64,000 nucleotides of DNA, from NCBI GenBank assembly GCA_015056365.1, contig SVGM01000012.1:1-64000 (forward strand), in the 5' to 3' direction. Below are positions 51,110 through 63,365 of the stretch, in pieces. Made by a program: the position numbers and the translations under genes. How positions within the stretch are numbered: the first letter of the stretch is position 1; every line of letters starts with the position of its first letter. The notes under the pieces are model-generated. The model saw nothing but the letters and a program-made list of their open reading frames with translations. It had not been told where the DNA came from and did no database searches. This stretch comes from Clostridiales bacterium. GTDB taxonomy: Bacteria; Bacillota; Clostridia; Christensenellales; Aristaeellaceae.

Positions 51110-53383
51110 ATGGATATCAAGCAGGTTATTTCGCAGATGACGCTGGAGGAAAAGGCTTCGCTGCTTTCTGGTCTGGACTTTTGGCATACCAAGCCGGTGG
51201 AGCGTCTGGGCATTCCCAGTGTGATGGTCAGCGATGGCCCCCACGGCCTGCGCAAGCAGGACCAGACCGGGGATCATCTGGGGATCAACGACAGCATCAA
51301 GGCGGTCTGCTATCCTACGGCTTGCGCCACAGCTGCCAGCTTTGACCGGGATCTGCTGCGCCAGATCGGCGAAGGCGTGGGCGACGCCTGCCAGCACGAG
51401 CAGGTGGCCGTTGACCTGGGCCCTGCAGTAAACATCAAGCGCAGCCCCCTGTGCGGCCGCAATTTTGAGTATTTCAGCGAAGACCCCTATCTGACCGCCC
51501 AGCTTTCCACCAGCCTGATCAAGGGCGTGCAGAGCCGCAATATCGGCGTGAGCGTTAAGCACTTTGCCGCCAACAGTCAGGAGCATCGTCGCATGTCCTC
51601 CGACAGCGTGGTGGATGAGCGCACCCTGCGGGAGATCTACTTCCCCGCCTTTGAAAGCGCCGTCAAGGAAGGCAAGGCATGGACTGTTATGTGCTCCTAC
51701 AATCGTCTCAACGGCGAACATGCCTCCCAGAATCGTAAGCTGCTTACCGAAGTGCTCCGCGACGAGTGGGGCTTTGACGGCTATGTGGTCAGCGACTGGG
51801 GCGCAGTCAGCGACCGCCCCAAGGGCGTGCACGCAGGCCTGGATCTGGAAATGCCCGCTTCCGGCGGCATCAATGACAGGCGGGTGGTGGAGGCGGTCCG
51901 CGCCGGCCAGCTGGATGAGAAGGACGTGGATCTGGCAGTGGAACGCATTCTGACCATCCATCAGCGCTATCTGGACAATGCCAAACCCGATACCGTATGG
52001 GACAAGGAAGCACAGCATAAGCAGGCGCGCCAGATGGCTGCCGAGTGCATGGTGCTGCTGAAAAATGAGGACGGCATCCTGCCTGTCAAAGCGGGCGAGA
52101 CCCTTGCTGTCATCGGTAAGTTTGCCAAGGAACCCCGCTACCAGGGCGGCGGCAGCTCCCACATCAACAGCTTCAAGGTGGAGAGCCTGCTGGATGCGTT
52201 GGAGGGTGTGCCCGGCATCACGTATGCGCAGGGCTATGACATCGTCAGCGAGGAACCGGACGAAGAGCTGATCGCGCAGGCGGTGGAGGCGGCCAAAGAC
52301 GCTCAGAAGGCGGTGATCGTAGCCGGTCTGCCGGATTCCTTCGAAAGCGAAGGCTATGACCGCAGCCATATGCGCATTCCCAACTGTCAGGTGGAGCTGA
52401 TCCGCCGGGTGGCGCAGGTCAATCCCAACACCATCGTGGTGCTCTACAACGGTTCTCCTGTGGAGATGCCCTGGCTGGACAGCGCAAAGGCGGTTGTGGA
52501 AGCCTATCTGGGCGGTCAGGCTGTGGGCGGCGCTACCAAACTGGTACTGTTTGGCGACGTGAACCCCTGCGGCAAACTGCCGGAAAGCTTCCCCCTCAGA
52601 TTGGAGCACAATCCCTCCTATCTGACCTACGGCGGCGAGGGTAATACCGTTGTGTATAACGAAGGCGTGTTCGTAGGCTATCGTTACTACGATCGCAAAC
52701 AGATGGATGTACTGTTCCCCTTCGGCTACGGTCTGAGCTACACCTCCTTTGAATACAGTAACCTCACTGTCAGCGCGGATGCCATCAAGGATACCGATAC
52801 CCTCACCGTCACCGTGGACGTGACCAACACCGGCAAGGTATTCGGCAAGGAAGTGGTGCAGCTGTACGTCAGCGACCGGGAAAGCACGGTTTTCCGCCCT
52901 GTACGTGAGCTCAAGGGCTTTGAAAAGGTGGCCCTTGCCCCGGGCGAAACCAAAACAGTTGCTTTCTCTCTTGCCAAGCGTGCCTTTGCCTACTGGAATG
53001 AGGATCTGCACGACTGGCACGTGGAAACAGGCGTCTTTGATATCCAGATCTGCCGCAGCAGCCGCGACGTGGCGCTGTCCAGGGCCGTGACGGTGGAAAG
53101 TACCGTAGAGCTTCCTGCCCATTTTACGCTGGACTCCATCTTCATGGATTTGGTGAAGAACAAGAAGGCTTCCCAGGTGCTCAAGCCCATCTTCGAGGCC
53201 ATGTCCAGCAGCTTTGTCGGCAACGATGAAGAGGTCAGCGATGTGGCCAAGAGCGCCATCAGCGATGAAATGAACGCCGCCATGATGTTGAACATGCCCC
53301 TGCGCGGCATCATCAGCTTCGGCGGCGGCCAGATCAGCCGTGAACAGCTGGAAGCCATGTTGGACACCATCAACAACGGCTGA
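51110..53383 (+). CDS. Glycoside hydrolase family 3 (beta-glucosidase type)
   Basis: A 757-residue GH3 enzyme that cleaves terminal beta-linked glucose or related sugars. The first domain (about 1-300) has DGPHGLRKQ near 48, GRNFEYFSEDPYL near 120, KHFAANSQEHRR near 150, and the nucleophile in VVSDWGAV (Asp near 229). The second domain carries the acid/base region, and the C-terminal fibronectin type III-like domain includes PFGYGLSYTSFEYS near 540. No signal peptide is visible, so it acts in the cytoplasm on imported oligosaccharides. ATG 51110 is preceded by TGAGGTGACGAGG; the GTG at 51101 is less likely. Substrate specificity is not decided. Confidence 0.92.
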   Translation: MDIKQVISQMTLEEKASLLSGLDFWHTKPVERLGIPSVMVSDGPHGLRKQDQTGDHLGINDSIKAVCYPTACATAASFDRDLLRQIGEGVGDACQHEQVAVDLGPAVNIKRSPLCGRNFEYFSEDPYLTAQLSTSLIKGVQSRNIGVSVKHFAANSQEHRRMSSDSVVDERTLREIYFPAFESAVKEGKAWTVMCSYNRLNGEHASQNRKLLTEVLRDEWGFDGYVVSDWGAVSDRPKGVHAGLDLEMPASGGINDRRVVEAVRAGQLDEKDVDLAVERILTIHQRYLDNAKPDTVWDKEAQHKQARQMAAECMVLLKNEDGILPVKAGETLAVIGKFAKEPRYQGGGSSHINSFKVESLLDALEGVPGITYAQGYDIVSEEPDEELIAQAVEAAKDAQKAVIVAGLPDSFESEGYDRSHMRIPNCQVELIRRVAQVNPNTIVVLYNGSPVEMPWLDSAKAVVEAYLGGQAVGGATKLVLFGDVNPCGKLPESFPLRLEHNPSYLTYGGEGNTVVYNEGVFVGYRYYDRKQMDVLFPFGYGLSYTSFEYSNLTVSADAIKDTDTLTVTVDVTNTGKVFGKEVVQLYVSDRESTVFRPVRELKGFEKVALAPGETKTVAFSLAKRAFAYWNEDLHDWHVETGVFDIQICRSSRDVALSRAVTVESTVELPAHFTLDSIFMDLVKNKKASQVLKPIFEAMSSSFVGNDEEVSDVAKSAISDEMNAAMMLNMPLRGIISFGGGQISREQLEAMLDTINNG

Positions 53384-53417
53384 GCGTTTTTACCCAATAA
53401 CGAAATCAACCTTCGCG

Positions 53418-53453
53418 GCCCGTCGTTTTCTGCCTGAAACCGGCGGGCTTTTT
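53418..53453 (+). terminator. Intrinsic terminator after the GH3 gene
   Basis: GCCCGTCG (53418-53425) pairs with CGGCGGGC (53441-53448) with one G-U, followed by TTTTT. Confidence 0.82.
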
Positions 53454-53468
53454 CATTCGGATAAGTGC

Positions 53469-53497
53469 TTGCCAAACCCTTCGTGTTGTGCTATAAC
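53469..53497 (+). promoter_or_regulatory. Putative extended -10 promoter of the acyltransferase-like gene
   Basis: TTGCCA (53469-53474), 17-nt spacer, TATAAC (53492-53497) preceded by TGC. Confidence 0.62.
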
Positions 53498-53551
53498 ACT
53501 TTTTGTTTCTAATGATGCTGCATACGAAAGCACAGGTTACAGGAGGTACCT

Positions 53552-54244
53552 ATGGGCGTTTTGTATCGTGTTCTGCGTAAGGCCATCCGGCTTTTCAGCC
53601 CCAAAATCGAAACGGTCTGGGAGGAGCCTTTTGACGGTCAGCTTGCGGTGTTCTGCCCCAATCACGCAGGCGCCATGGGCCCTATCAGTATGTGCGCTCA
53701 TTTTGAACTGACCGACAGCTGCTATTCATGGATGAACAACGGCATGATGGAGGCCAAGCTGGTGCCTGCCTATGTGCGGCAGGATTATTGGTGGGAGCCG
53801 GGCTGCAAAATGGAGCCCTTCTATAACGCCACCATTCCCTATATCGCCGCCGCCATTATCCCGCCCATCCTGCGCAGCGCACCGGGCGTGCCTGTGTACC
53901 ACGACAGCCGGGTCATCAAGACCTTCCGCAGAAGTATTGAGCTGCTCAAGGAAGGCAAGCATATGATCATCTTCACCGAGCAGCCCGCGGGACACGGCAC
54001 CAGCGAAATGGAGCTGAACCGGGGCTGGCTGCAGCTGGCCCCTATGGCATGGCGCACCATGAAGGTGGCGCTGAAGATTTATCCCGTGAACATTGATCTG
54101 GAGAACAAGCGCATTACCGTGCGCAAGCCCATCGCCTTTGATCCGGAACTGCCCCTGAAGGAACAGGAAGATCGGATCATCGAAACCATTAGGGCCGGCA
54201 TCTCCGTAGGCCAGTTTGAAGAGGAAGGAACAACAGAATCATGA
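53552..54244 (+). CDS. Lysophospholipid acyltransferase-like protein
   Basis: A 230-residue protein resembling the LPLAT/PlsC superfamily. It has CPNHAGAMGPI near residue 36 in place of the usual NHxxxxD, a membrane-interacting helix with NATIPYIAAAIIPPILR near 92, HDSRVIKTFRRSIELLKEGKHMIIFTEQP near 115-143 (the position of the FPEG block), and a C-terminal IRAGI. The aspartate expected five residues after the catalytic histidine is a glycine, so activity as a standard acyltransferase is uncertain. Start after CAGGAGGTACCT. Monocistronic, convergent with the M56 peptidase gene. Confidence 0.6.
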   Translation: MGVLYRVLRKAIRLFSPKIETVWEEPFDGQLAVFCPNHAGAMGPISMCAHFELTDSCYSWMNNGMMEAKLVPAYVRQDYWWEPGCKMEPFYNATIPYIAAAIIPPILRSAPGVPVYHDSRVIKTFRRSIELLKEGKHMIIFTEQPAGHGTSEMELNRGWLQLAPMAWRTMKVALKIYPVNIDLENKRITVRKPIAFDPELPLKEQEDRIIETIRAGISVGQFEEEGTTES

Positions 54245-54270
54245 TGGCATTGTGATCCAGTGCATCGTGC

Positions 54271-54309
54271 AAAAACAGCCGCCTGTGCGACCACAGACGG
54301 CTGTTTTTT
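54271..54309. terminator. Bidirectional terminator
   Basis: AAAAACAGCCGCCTGTG pairs with CACAGACGGCTGTTTTTT around CGAC with one mismatch, between two convergent genes. Confidence 0.88.
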
Positions 54310-54349
54310 GTTGCGGGTTTGTTTGTGCGCCGATCTTTCACGCTCCCCG

Positions 54350-55909
54350 TCACACGCCGCTGTTCATGGCGGATTGCTCGTACATCACGACTTTGATCTC
54401 CGGCTCGATCATCAGCGCAAGGCCGTCGCTGAGCAGCACGCCGTCCCTGTCGGTGAGGGTGGTGAGCACCAGGTGCACGCCGCCGCCAGCAGACAGGTCG
54501 TCCACCGGCGTAGCTCCGGCAATGGAACGCCCTGGCAGGCAGGCTTCGGCAAACGAGGCGGCATAGCGGTCCAGACTGTCGGAAGGAGCGGAAAGGGTAT
54601 GCAGCCAGCTTAGCGCCGACAATTCGCCCAGTACGGCAGAGCCGTCATACAGCAGCACCTCGCCTTCCAGCGACAGGAGAAGGGAGAAGATGGGGCTGTG
54701 CTTCGGATCGCTGGATTGGGCGGTGATGCGCCAGCCTTGAGGATCCTCCTCGCAGGTCAGGGCTACGGCGCTGGTATCAACGCCAATGAAGGGCGTTTCA
54801 AGGAAGCGCCGCGCGCAGGCAAGCGCAGCCTGGGGGTCGTTTAGGGGCTCGTGGGCAGCAACCCAGTTAAGCTGAGGAATGTTGCGGACAAAGACCGGTT
54901 TGTGGCTCTCGCGGGTGGCGAAGGCGGCGATCAGCACCAGGGCACAGCAAAGGGAACACAGCGCAATGCCCCAGTTTCTGGCGCGTTCGCTGTGGATGAC
55001 GCCGTTGATGCGTCGCTTGAGCCACTTGCCGCCCAGCATCAGCTTGTTTCCGCCGGTGCAGCTGCGCCCTGCGGCGCTGGCCAGCGCAGCGGCATAGGAC
55101 AGCCGATCCAACTTTTCGATCTTGCCGATCACTCGGGTATCGCATGCCAGCTCGGCATCCTCCCGGCTCAGGTAGGCTGCTAGCCATACCAGCGGATTGA
55201 TCCAGTGCAGGATGCAGCAGGCAGAACGCACCAGCGACCACAGATGATCCGCTGCCTTGATATGGCAGATCTCATGGGCCAGCATATGGGGGATGTGTGT
55301 ATCGGCAGAGCTTTGCGGGATGGCGATAAAGGGCCGGAACACGCCCACGACACAGGGAGCGGGCAGCTTTTGTACCAGATAGACTGGCACCGGCTTGACG
55401 CCATAGCGCTGACAGAGCTGGTGGTACTGTGCCATCAGGTTTTCGTCAGGCGTTGCCAGACGGTTGCGCAGAATACGGCTGCGGCGGTTGCCCGAACGAA
55501 TAGCCAACACCACGCCCACCAGGCAGCCGGCGGCGCCGTAGGCCACCACCAGCCATTTGCCGGCGCGTCCGCTGCGGGTTTCGTCGCCCAGATGACTCAG
55601 CGCTGCGGCACCTGCGCCGTCGCCGCCGGACAGAGCATCCACAGTGTCCAGAAAACGGGTGCGGATCTGATCGGCCACCGGACGGGCCTCCCCGTCCACC
55701 GAGAGAGTGGGGCGCAGTTCGTTCATCAACGGGTTGGGCAGACTGATGGGCAAAAGGAGCCGGAGCGCCACCACCAGCCAGAGCGTATAGATAACCCGAT
55801 TGGAGATGCGTCCGCGGCCCAGCGCACGGATAGCAAACATCAGCAGGATCAGCGCACTGCCAATGAGCATGGCCTCTAGGAGAAAGTTAAAAATCGTCAT
55901 GCTTCGCAT
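54350..55909 (-). CDS. M56 (BlaR1/MecR1-like) membrane metallopeptidase
   Basis: A 519-residue membrane protein with about three to four N-terminal helices, a cytoplasmic zinc-peptidase domain with HEICHIKAADH near residue 212 and a second-ligand glutamate in SREDAELACD, and another helix near 310. The remaining C-terminal part (about 320-519) is extracytoplasmic and does not look like a beta-lactam-binding domain. Members of this family sense a surface signal and cleave a BlaI-type repressor; no blaI is next to it, which is unusual. The start follows GAGGGAGGAACTCCC. A weak TATAAT lies upstream on the minus strand at 55959-55954. Confidence 0.88.
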   Translation of the reverse strand: MRSMTIFNFLLEAMLIGSALILLMFAIRALGRGRISNRVIYTLWLVVALRLLLPISLPNPLMNELRPTLSVDGEARPVADQIRTRFLDTVDALSGGDGAGAAALSHLGDETRSGRAGKWLVVAYGAAGCLVGVVLAIRSGNRRSRILRNRLATPDENLMAQYHQLCQRYGVKPVPVYLVQKLPAPCVVGVFRPFIAIPQSSADTHIPHMLAHEICHIKAADHLWSLVRSACCILHWINPLVWLAAYLSREDAELACDTRVIGKIEKLDRLSYAAALASAAGRSCTGGNKLMLGGKWLKRRINGVIHSERARNWGIALCSLCCALVLIAAFATRESHKPVFVRNIPQLNWVAAHEPLNDPQAALACARRFLETPFIGVDTSAVALTCEEDPQGWRITAQSSDPKHSPIFSLLLSLEGEVLLYDGSAVLGELSALSWLHTLSAPSDSLDRYAASFAEACLPGRSIAGATPVDDLSAGGGVHLVLTTLTDRDGVLLSDGLALMIEPEIKVVMYEQSAMNSGV

Positions 55910-56120
55910 GGGAGTTCCTCCCTCTTTTGTACAGGGCAAAATACCCTCTAATGATTATAGACGAATCTCAGCGGCAAATCGTTTCCGAAGAATCACATTT
56001 TGCTAACTTTTTTTCAAGAGGAGCAGCCGAAACGTGAGTTCTGTATTTTTTCGCTGCACAGACTTCGTTAAAAAATTGTCGTTTTGTGTGAAAATTGGCT
56101 GTAGTACCTGTCACTAAAGG

Positions 56121-56149
56121 TTGACAAGCTATGGCACAAATCCTATAAT
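56121..56149 (+). promoter_or_regulatory. Perfect-consensus promoter of the PFOR gene
   Basis: TTGACA (56121-56126), 17-nt spacer, TATAAT (56144-56149). The predicted start near 56156 gives a leader of about 155 nt. The rest of the 55910-56120 stretch shows nothing that I can identify. Confidence 0.85.
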
Positions 56150-56166
56150 AGTTACGTTGGAAACCT

Positions 56167-56278
56167 CCGTCTGTTTGCCATGCGCGTCAGCGGTTCAGCC
56201 GTCGCGCCATGGGTTGTAAGTGCTTCCGCTGCCATTGGCCCGGGCGCGCTCCGCCCTGACAGCAATGCAGACAGACGG
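56167..56278 (+). ncRNA. Structured leader RNA upstream of the PFOR gene
   Basis: CCGTCTGTTTGC (56167-56178) pairs with GCAGACAGACGG (56267-56278) as a 12-bp stem with one G-U and no mismatch. Inside are CATG..GCG/CGC..CATG (56179-56211) and GCTG/CAGC (56228-56231 with 56260-56263) enclosing GGGCG/CGCCC (56242-56246 with 56252-56256). No terminator follows, and the ribosome-binding site is left free. It matches no riboswitch consensus that I know. Confidence 0.5.
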
Positions 56279-56300
56279 CTTTCAATGATAAATATCTTAG

Positions 56301-59807
<3,507 letters not shown>

Positions 59808-59861
59808 TCTGATTTGCTTCCTGCTGGCGGCTCCTTCGGGAGCCCCGGCAGCCAGCGAAAC

Positions 59862-59900
59862 AAACACCCCCGGGAAGTTTTCTTCCCGGGGGTGTTTTTG
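59862..59900. terminator. Bidirectional terminator after the PFOR gene
   Basis: AAACACCCCCGGGAAG pairs perfectly with CTTCCCGGGGGTGTTT around TTTT. A preceding GGCTCC-TTCG-GGAGCC hairpin (59829-59844) may add strength. Confidence 0.93.
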
Positions 59901-59919
59901 GTATCAGGCAGTATGGTTG

Positions 59920-60504
59920 TCAGGCATTTTCGCCCTGCGCCGTGTACCAGTCCATAAACGCCTGCATATATTCTTCGTGGGGGGTGATCACGCGGATGTC
60001 CACATCAGGGCTCTGCTTTGCATAGGCCTCCAGCATGCCGGCCAGGTTGTCCTTTGACTTCATGTAGTCATCGATGATGGCCGGCGTGTCCATTCCGGAT
60101 CTGTGCAGCAGAATGGCTGAGACCACGCCCGTCCGGTCCTTGCCTGCGCTGCAGAAGTACAGCACGTTGGTATCCGCTGACCAGATCAGGTCGACGATCC
60201 TGCACATCTGTTCATCCGCCATGCGAATGTATGCCTTGGAAACGTCGTCCACGGAAGAGGGTACAGCGTTTCCGCCGGTGACAGGCATGGAGTGATAACG
60301 AAATCGTGCATCCTGTGCCAAGGGACAGGGTTTTTGCTTCTGTTCGCACACTTCCCTAAGATCAACGACGGTGGTGATACCCTTGGTGATCAGCCAGTCG
60401 GTTTCCGGCTCGGTGATGCGGTACGGAACGTCGCTGCGGACGAAGCGCAGGCTGCCGGGCAGAATGGCCCTTGTATTGAGGGTGCTGCTAAGAAGACTGG
60501 ACAT
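59920..60504 (-). CDS. Protein-tyrosine/dual-specificity phosphatase-like protein
   Basis: A 194-residue cysteine phosphatase. The P-loop CX5R is CSAGKDRTG near residue 116, preceded by the strand VLYF; an aspartate suited to the general-acid role lies in the N-terminal half. The pattern, including the N-terminal LPGSLRFVRSDVPYRIT and VVDLRE, fits bacterial tyrosine phosphatases that act on phosphotyrosine or phosphoinositides. It follows a polytopic glycosyltransferase gene by 38 nt on the same strand, so a link to cell-envelope polysaccharide control is possible. The start follows AAGGTAAGGAGCGATCCC. Confidence 0.85.
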   Translation of the reverse strand: MSSLLSSTLNTRAILPGSLRFVRSDVPYRITEPETDWLITKGITTVVDLREVCEQKQKPCPLAQDARFRYHSMPVTGGNAVPSSVDDVSKAYIRMADEQMCRIVDLIWSADTNVLYFCSAGKDRTGVVSAILLHRSGMDTPAIIDDYMKSKDNLAGMLEAYAKQSPDVDIRVITPHEEYMQAFMDWYTAQGENA

Positions 60505-60542
60505 GGGATCGCTCCTTACCTTTGTTGGGAAGGGGGCGAAAA

Positions 60543-62081
60543 TCAGCTTTCGCCCAAGGTACGCAGTCGGTACAGATAGACGGTGTCATACCACATACCT
60601 TCGGTGGCAGGGCAGGAATCCACCAGTTCGTAACGCTCGTCGATGGACTGGGGATTCAGCCCGCGGGTGACCACGAAGTCGCACAGGCCTTCTCTCACGT
60701 AGCGTTCCTGTTCGGAGCGCATCTCGTCCAGAGGCACGTTGGTCAGATGGTAAAAGCGCACGTGGGGGGCGACGCCGGCGGCGGTGTAGAAGCCCGCGTC
60801 CAGAAAGCCGAAGTTCAGCATGGTGGGGCTGTCGTATTGGTTGATGATGGCGGCAAAGCGATACTGCATGGTTTCCTCGCGTTTTTGCAGAAAGCCGCTG
60901 GATACATTGGGGCTGAGGAAGCTGGCAGCGATGCACACCGCAGTGAGCGCAGCCAGCGCCGCCTTGGGCGCATGCGCCGCACGAGGGGAGACTGGCGCCG
61001 CAGCCTCTTCAAACCAGCGTCGCTCGATCCACCGGCAAACCGGCAGGAAGCATACGGGCGTCAGTGCGCCAAGAGCGAAGCCGTAATAGACATAATACCG
61101 ACCGCCGACGAAGATACCCAGCATCCCCAGAGCCAAACAGAGATACCAGGTCACTTTTTCCGTGACGGTCTGTTTTTTGCTCAAAAGCAGCCAGAGCATC
61201 CCGGCCATCAGAGGCAGCGTATAACCGGGGTTCTCGATGATCCAGGAGAGGATCGCCTTCACAATGGCCTTGATCCGCTGAAGCAGCGTCAGGGGCGCTT
61301 CGGCGCCTGCATAGAGGAAGAAGTTATCGTATAGGTAGGTTTTCAGGAAGGGAAGCAGCCCGTCTACAGCCCAGAAATAGAGGAGCCAGGGCAGGGTGGA
61401 GAGCACGAACCCAAGGAACATCCAGCCGATATCCGTAAGCGCCCGTTTCAAACCGCCCCTGCGCAGTCCGAGCCATGCCAGCATCAGGCACACAGCAGCC
61501 GGAATGCCCACCAGGGTGAATTTCAGCCAGAATACGCAGCCTAGCAGGAAGCCTGCAATGAGCAGCTGAGAGGGCGTGGTTTGGCAGCTGTGAAGGCGCT
61601 GCGCCTTAAGCAGCTGATACAGCGGAAACAGCATCATGGGCAGAGCCAGTTCCTCTGCGCTGTCGCCCATCTGAAAGCTCAGCGAGGTAAACAGCAGCAC
61701 CGCGATCACAGGCAGAGCCGCCCATGCGCTGCGATGAGCGCCCCAGAGGACGATCAACTGATATGCGATGGTAAGGAACAGGGCATTGGAGAGAACCTCC
61801 AGCAGATACACGCCGAAAAACGTATCAAAGCTGATCAGGGCACACAGCGCGTGAAGGAAATATAGCAGCGGGCCCTTGTGGTCGTAAAGGTCCCGGTACA
61901 TCACCTTGCCCTGGGTCATGGCCTTGCCTGCGGAGAAAAACACATTGGCATCCGCCCAGTCGTTGATGGGGTAGGCGGGGGAGGATTTGGAACAAATGAA
62001 AAGCATCGCCGCAGACAACAGTAGCGCATAGAGAAAAACGCGCCACAGGGATCCGGGTGACTTGCGTGTGCTGAGCGTCAT
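60543..62081 (-). CDS. Polytopic glycosyltransferase, GT39/PMT-like (ArnT family)
   Basis: A 512-residue membrane protein with about 11-12 helices and a C-terminal extracytoplasmic tail. The first loop after helix 1 carries the family-typical acidic motif NDWADANVFFSAGKAM and the DHKGPLLYFLHAL segment near residue 66, both common in lipid-linked sugar transferases of the PMT_2 group. It probably adds a sugar from a polyprenyl-phosphate donor to an envelope acceptor outside the membrane; donor and acceptor are unknown. The start follows GAGGCGATATC. It leads a two-gene unit with the tyrosine phosphatase gene. Confidence 0.78.
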   Translation of the reverse strand: MTLSTRKSPGSLWRVFLYALLLSAAMLFICSKSSPAYPINDWADANVFFSAGKAMTQGKVMYRDLYDHKGPLLYFLHALCALISFDTFFGVYLLEVLSNALFLTIAYQLIVLWGAHRSAWAALPVIAVLLFTSLSFQMGDSAEELALPMMLFPLYQLLKAQRLHSCQTTPSQLLIAGFLLGCVFWLKFTLVGIPAAVCLMLAWLGLRRGGLKRALTDIGWMFLGFVLSTLPWLLYFWAVDGLLPFLKTYLYDNFFLYAGAEAPLTLLQRIKAIVKAILSWIIENPGYTLPLMAGMLWLLLSKKQTVTEKVTWYLCLALGMLGIFVGGRYYVYYGFALGALTPVCFLPVCRWIERRWFEEAAAPVSPRAAHAPKAALAALTAVCIAASFLSPNVSSGFLQKREETMQYRFAAIINQYDSPTMLNFGFLDAGFYTAAGVAPHVRFYHLTNVPLDEMRSEQERYVREGLCDFVVTRGLNPQSIDERYELVDSCPATEGMWYDTVYLYRLRTLGES

Positions 62082-62111
62082 GATATCGCCTCAATCGATT
62101 GGGATGGATGT

Positions 62112-62140
62112 AGCGTATCATATTTCAGGCCACGGGGCAA
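62112..62140 (-). promoter_or_regulatory. Putative promoter of the glycosyltransferase/phosphatase pair
   Basis: On the minus strand TTGCCC (62140-62135), 17-nt spacer, TACGCT (62117-62112) preceded by TGA. Confidence 0.5.
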
Positions 62141-62201
62141 GTGCATTTCCGAAGCAGCAGATACATAGGCTGTGACAGACGATGGAAAGGAAGTGGCAGC
62201 C

Positions 62202-63302
62202 ATGTGGGCACGAAGAAGCGGCGTGCTGACGGCGCTGATCCTCACGGCGATCCTGCTGTATCTGATGCCGGGGCTGGTACGGGGACGGCTGAACGACACC
62301 GGCGGCAGGATGGATGAGCGGCTGCGTCCGGCGCCTGCACGTACGCTGGTGGTGTGGGTCATCTCCGATGCGGCGGAGGATCGCAAGCTGCTCAGCACCC
62401 TGTGCTCTGCCTTTGAGAAGGAACAAAAAGGGCTGCATGTTTATTTGAGACGTGTGGATGCGGAGGAACTGTACGCACAGGATGCGGTCCTGCCGGACGT
62501 TTTGATGCACGTAACAGGCGAGATCACCGCGTCGGAAGAGATTCTGCTGCCCTTGCATATGCCGGACGGGATGCCGGAGCTTTTGGCAAGCAGCGGGCGC
62601 AGCAAGGGGGTACAGTACGCGCTGCCGCTGTGGTACAGCCCCAATGTGCTAAGCCTGCCCCGTTCGTGGTTTGTTACAGAGGGGAAGGATCAAGTAACCA
62701 TCACGGAGGGTTCGTATTTTTCGCTGCAAACGCCTACCCCTACAGAAGTGGATCCTGATCTGCCCGTTATCGACAATCTGCCCTGGGCAAAGCTGACGGA
62801 GTGCGGAACAATTCGCTCCTTGAGCAGCGTGGGGTTTCAGCAGCTGCTGCTATGCTGTCCAATGTCCCTCAGGCAGGAGCTAAGCGCCTGCGTTCCCACG
62901 AACGAAAGCGCGCCGGAGGAGGCGCTGCTCCAGAGTCTGACACAGCATGAAAGCGCAGTCGCCGCAGGATCTGCCCTGGCAGGCGTCGCCCTCAGCCCCG
63001 TGGTGTCCGACCGGGTGCGCTATGTTTCCTTGTGCAGGGACGGAGCGGACGCCCGGGCGTTTGCGGCATATCTGCTCAGCGATGCGGCGCAGCAGCAAAC
63101 GGCAGCACATCTGTTGCTGCCGGTGCAGAACAGCCTTCAATGGCCAGGCAGCGGACTTATGTCTGAACTGGGGCGAGCTGCTCAGGAAAGTCTGCTCTTG
63201 CCCAATTGTTTTGCCCATACCCGGGAGGAGATCCGCAGCCTGTGCATGGATGATTTCCGCCGGGGAGAGGACGCGGCAGTGACGCTTCTCAGGCTCCGCT
63301 GA
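62202..63302 (+). CDS. Membrane-anchored protein of unknown function, solute-binding-protein-like
   Basis: A 366-residue protein with one N-terminal transmembrane helix (about 8-28) and no lipobox cysteine, so it is a membrane-anchored extracytoplasmic protein. The mature part begins with TLVVWVISDAAEDRKLLSTLCSAFEKEQKG near 48, which resembles the first strand and helix of extracellular solute-binding proteins, but hinge and ligand motifs are not clear and no ABC transporter genes are nearby. I chose ATG 62202, after GAAAGGAAGTGGCAGCC, over GTG 62172. The family is not recognised with confidence. The downstream RsfA-like gene is on the same strand after 63 nt. Confidence 0.7.
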   Translation: MWARRSGVLTALILTAILLYLMPGLVRGRLNDTGGRMDERLRPAPARTLVVWVISDAAEDRKLLSTLCSAFEKEQKGLHVYLRRVDAEELYAQDAVLPDVLMHVTGEITASEEILLPLHMPDGMPELLASSGRSKGVQYALPLWYSPNVLSLPRSWFVTEGKDQVTITEGSYFSLQTPTPTEVDPDLPVIDNLPWAKLTECGTIRSLSSVGFQQLLLCCPMSLRQELSACVPTNESAPEEALLQSLTQHESAVAAGSALAGVALSPVVSDRVRYVSLCRDGADARAFAAYLLSDAAQQQTAAHLLLPVQNSLQWPGSGLMSELGRAAQESLLLPNCFAHTREEIRSLCMDDFRRGEDAAVTLLRLR

Positions 63303-63365
63303 CGGTATAAACCGCTGCGACTCAGCCATACTAAACTCATAAACTTACCGTCGGAGGCGATAACC

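Noticed and set aside
50738-53122. The upstream two thirds of the 1193-codon minus-strand ORF over 49541-53122
   Set aside because: Only 49541-50737 is pyrC. The rest runs through the leader and antisense to the GH3 gene.
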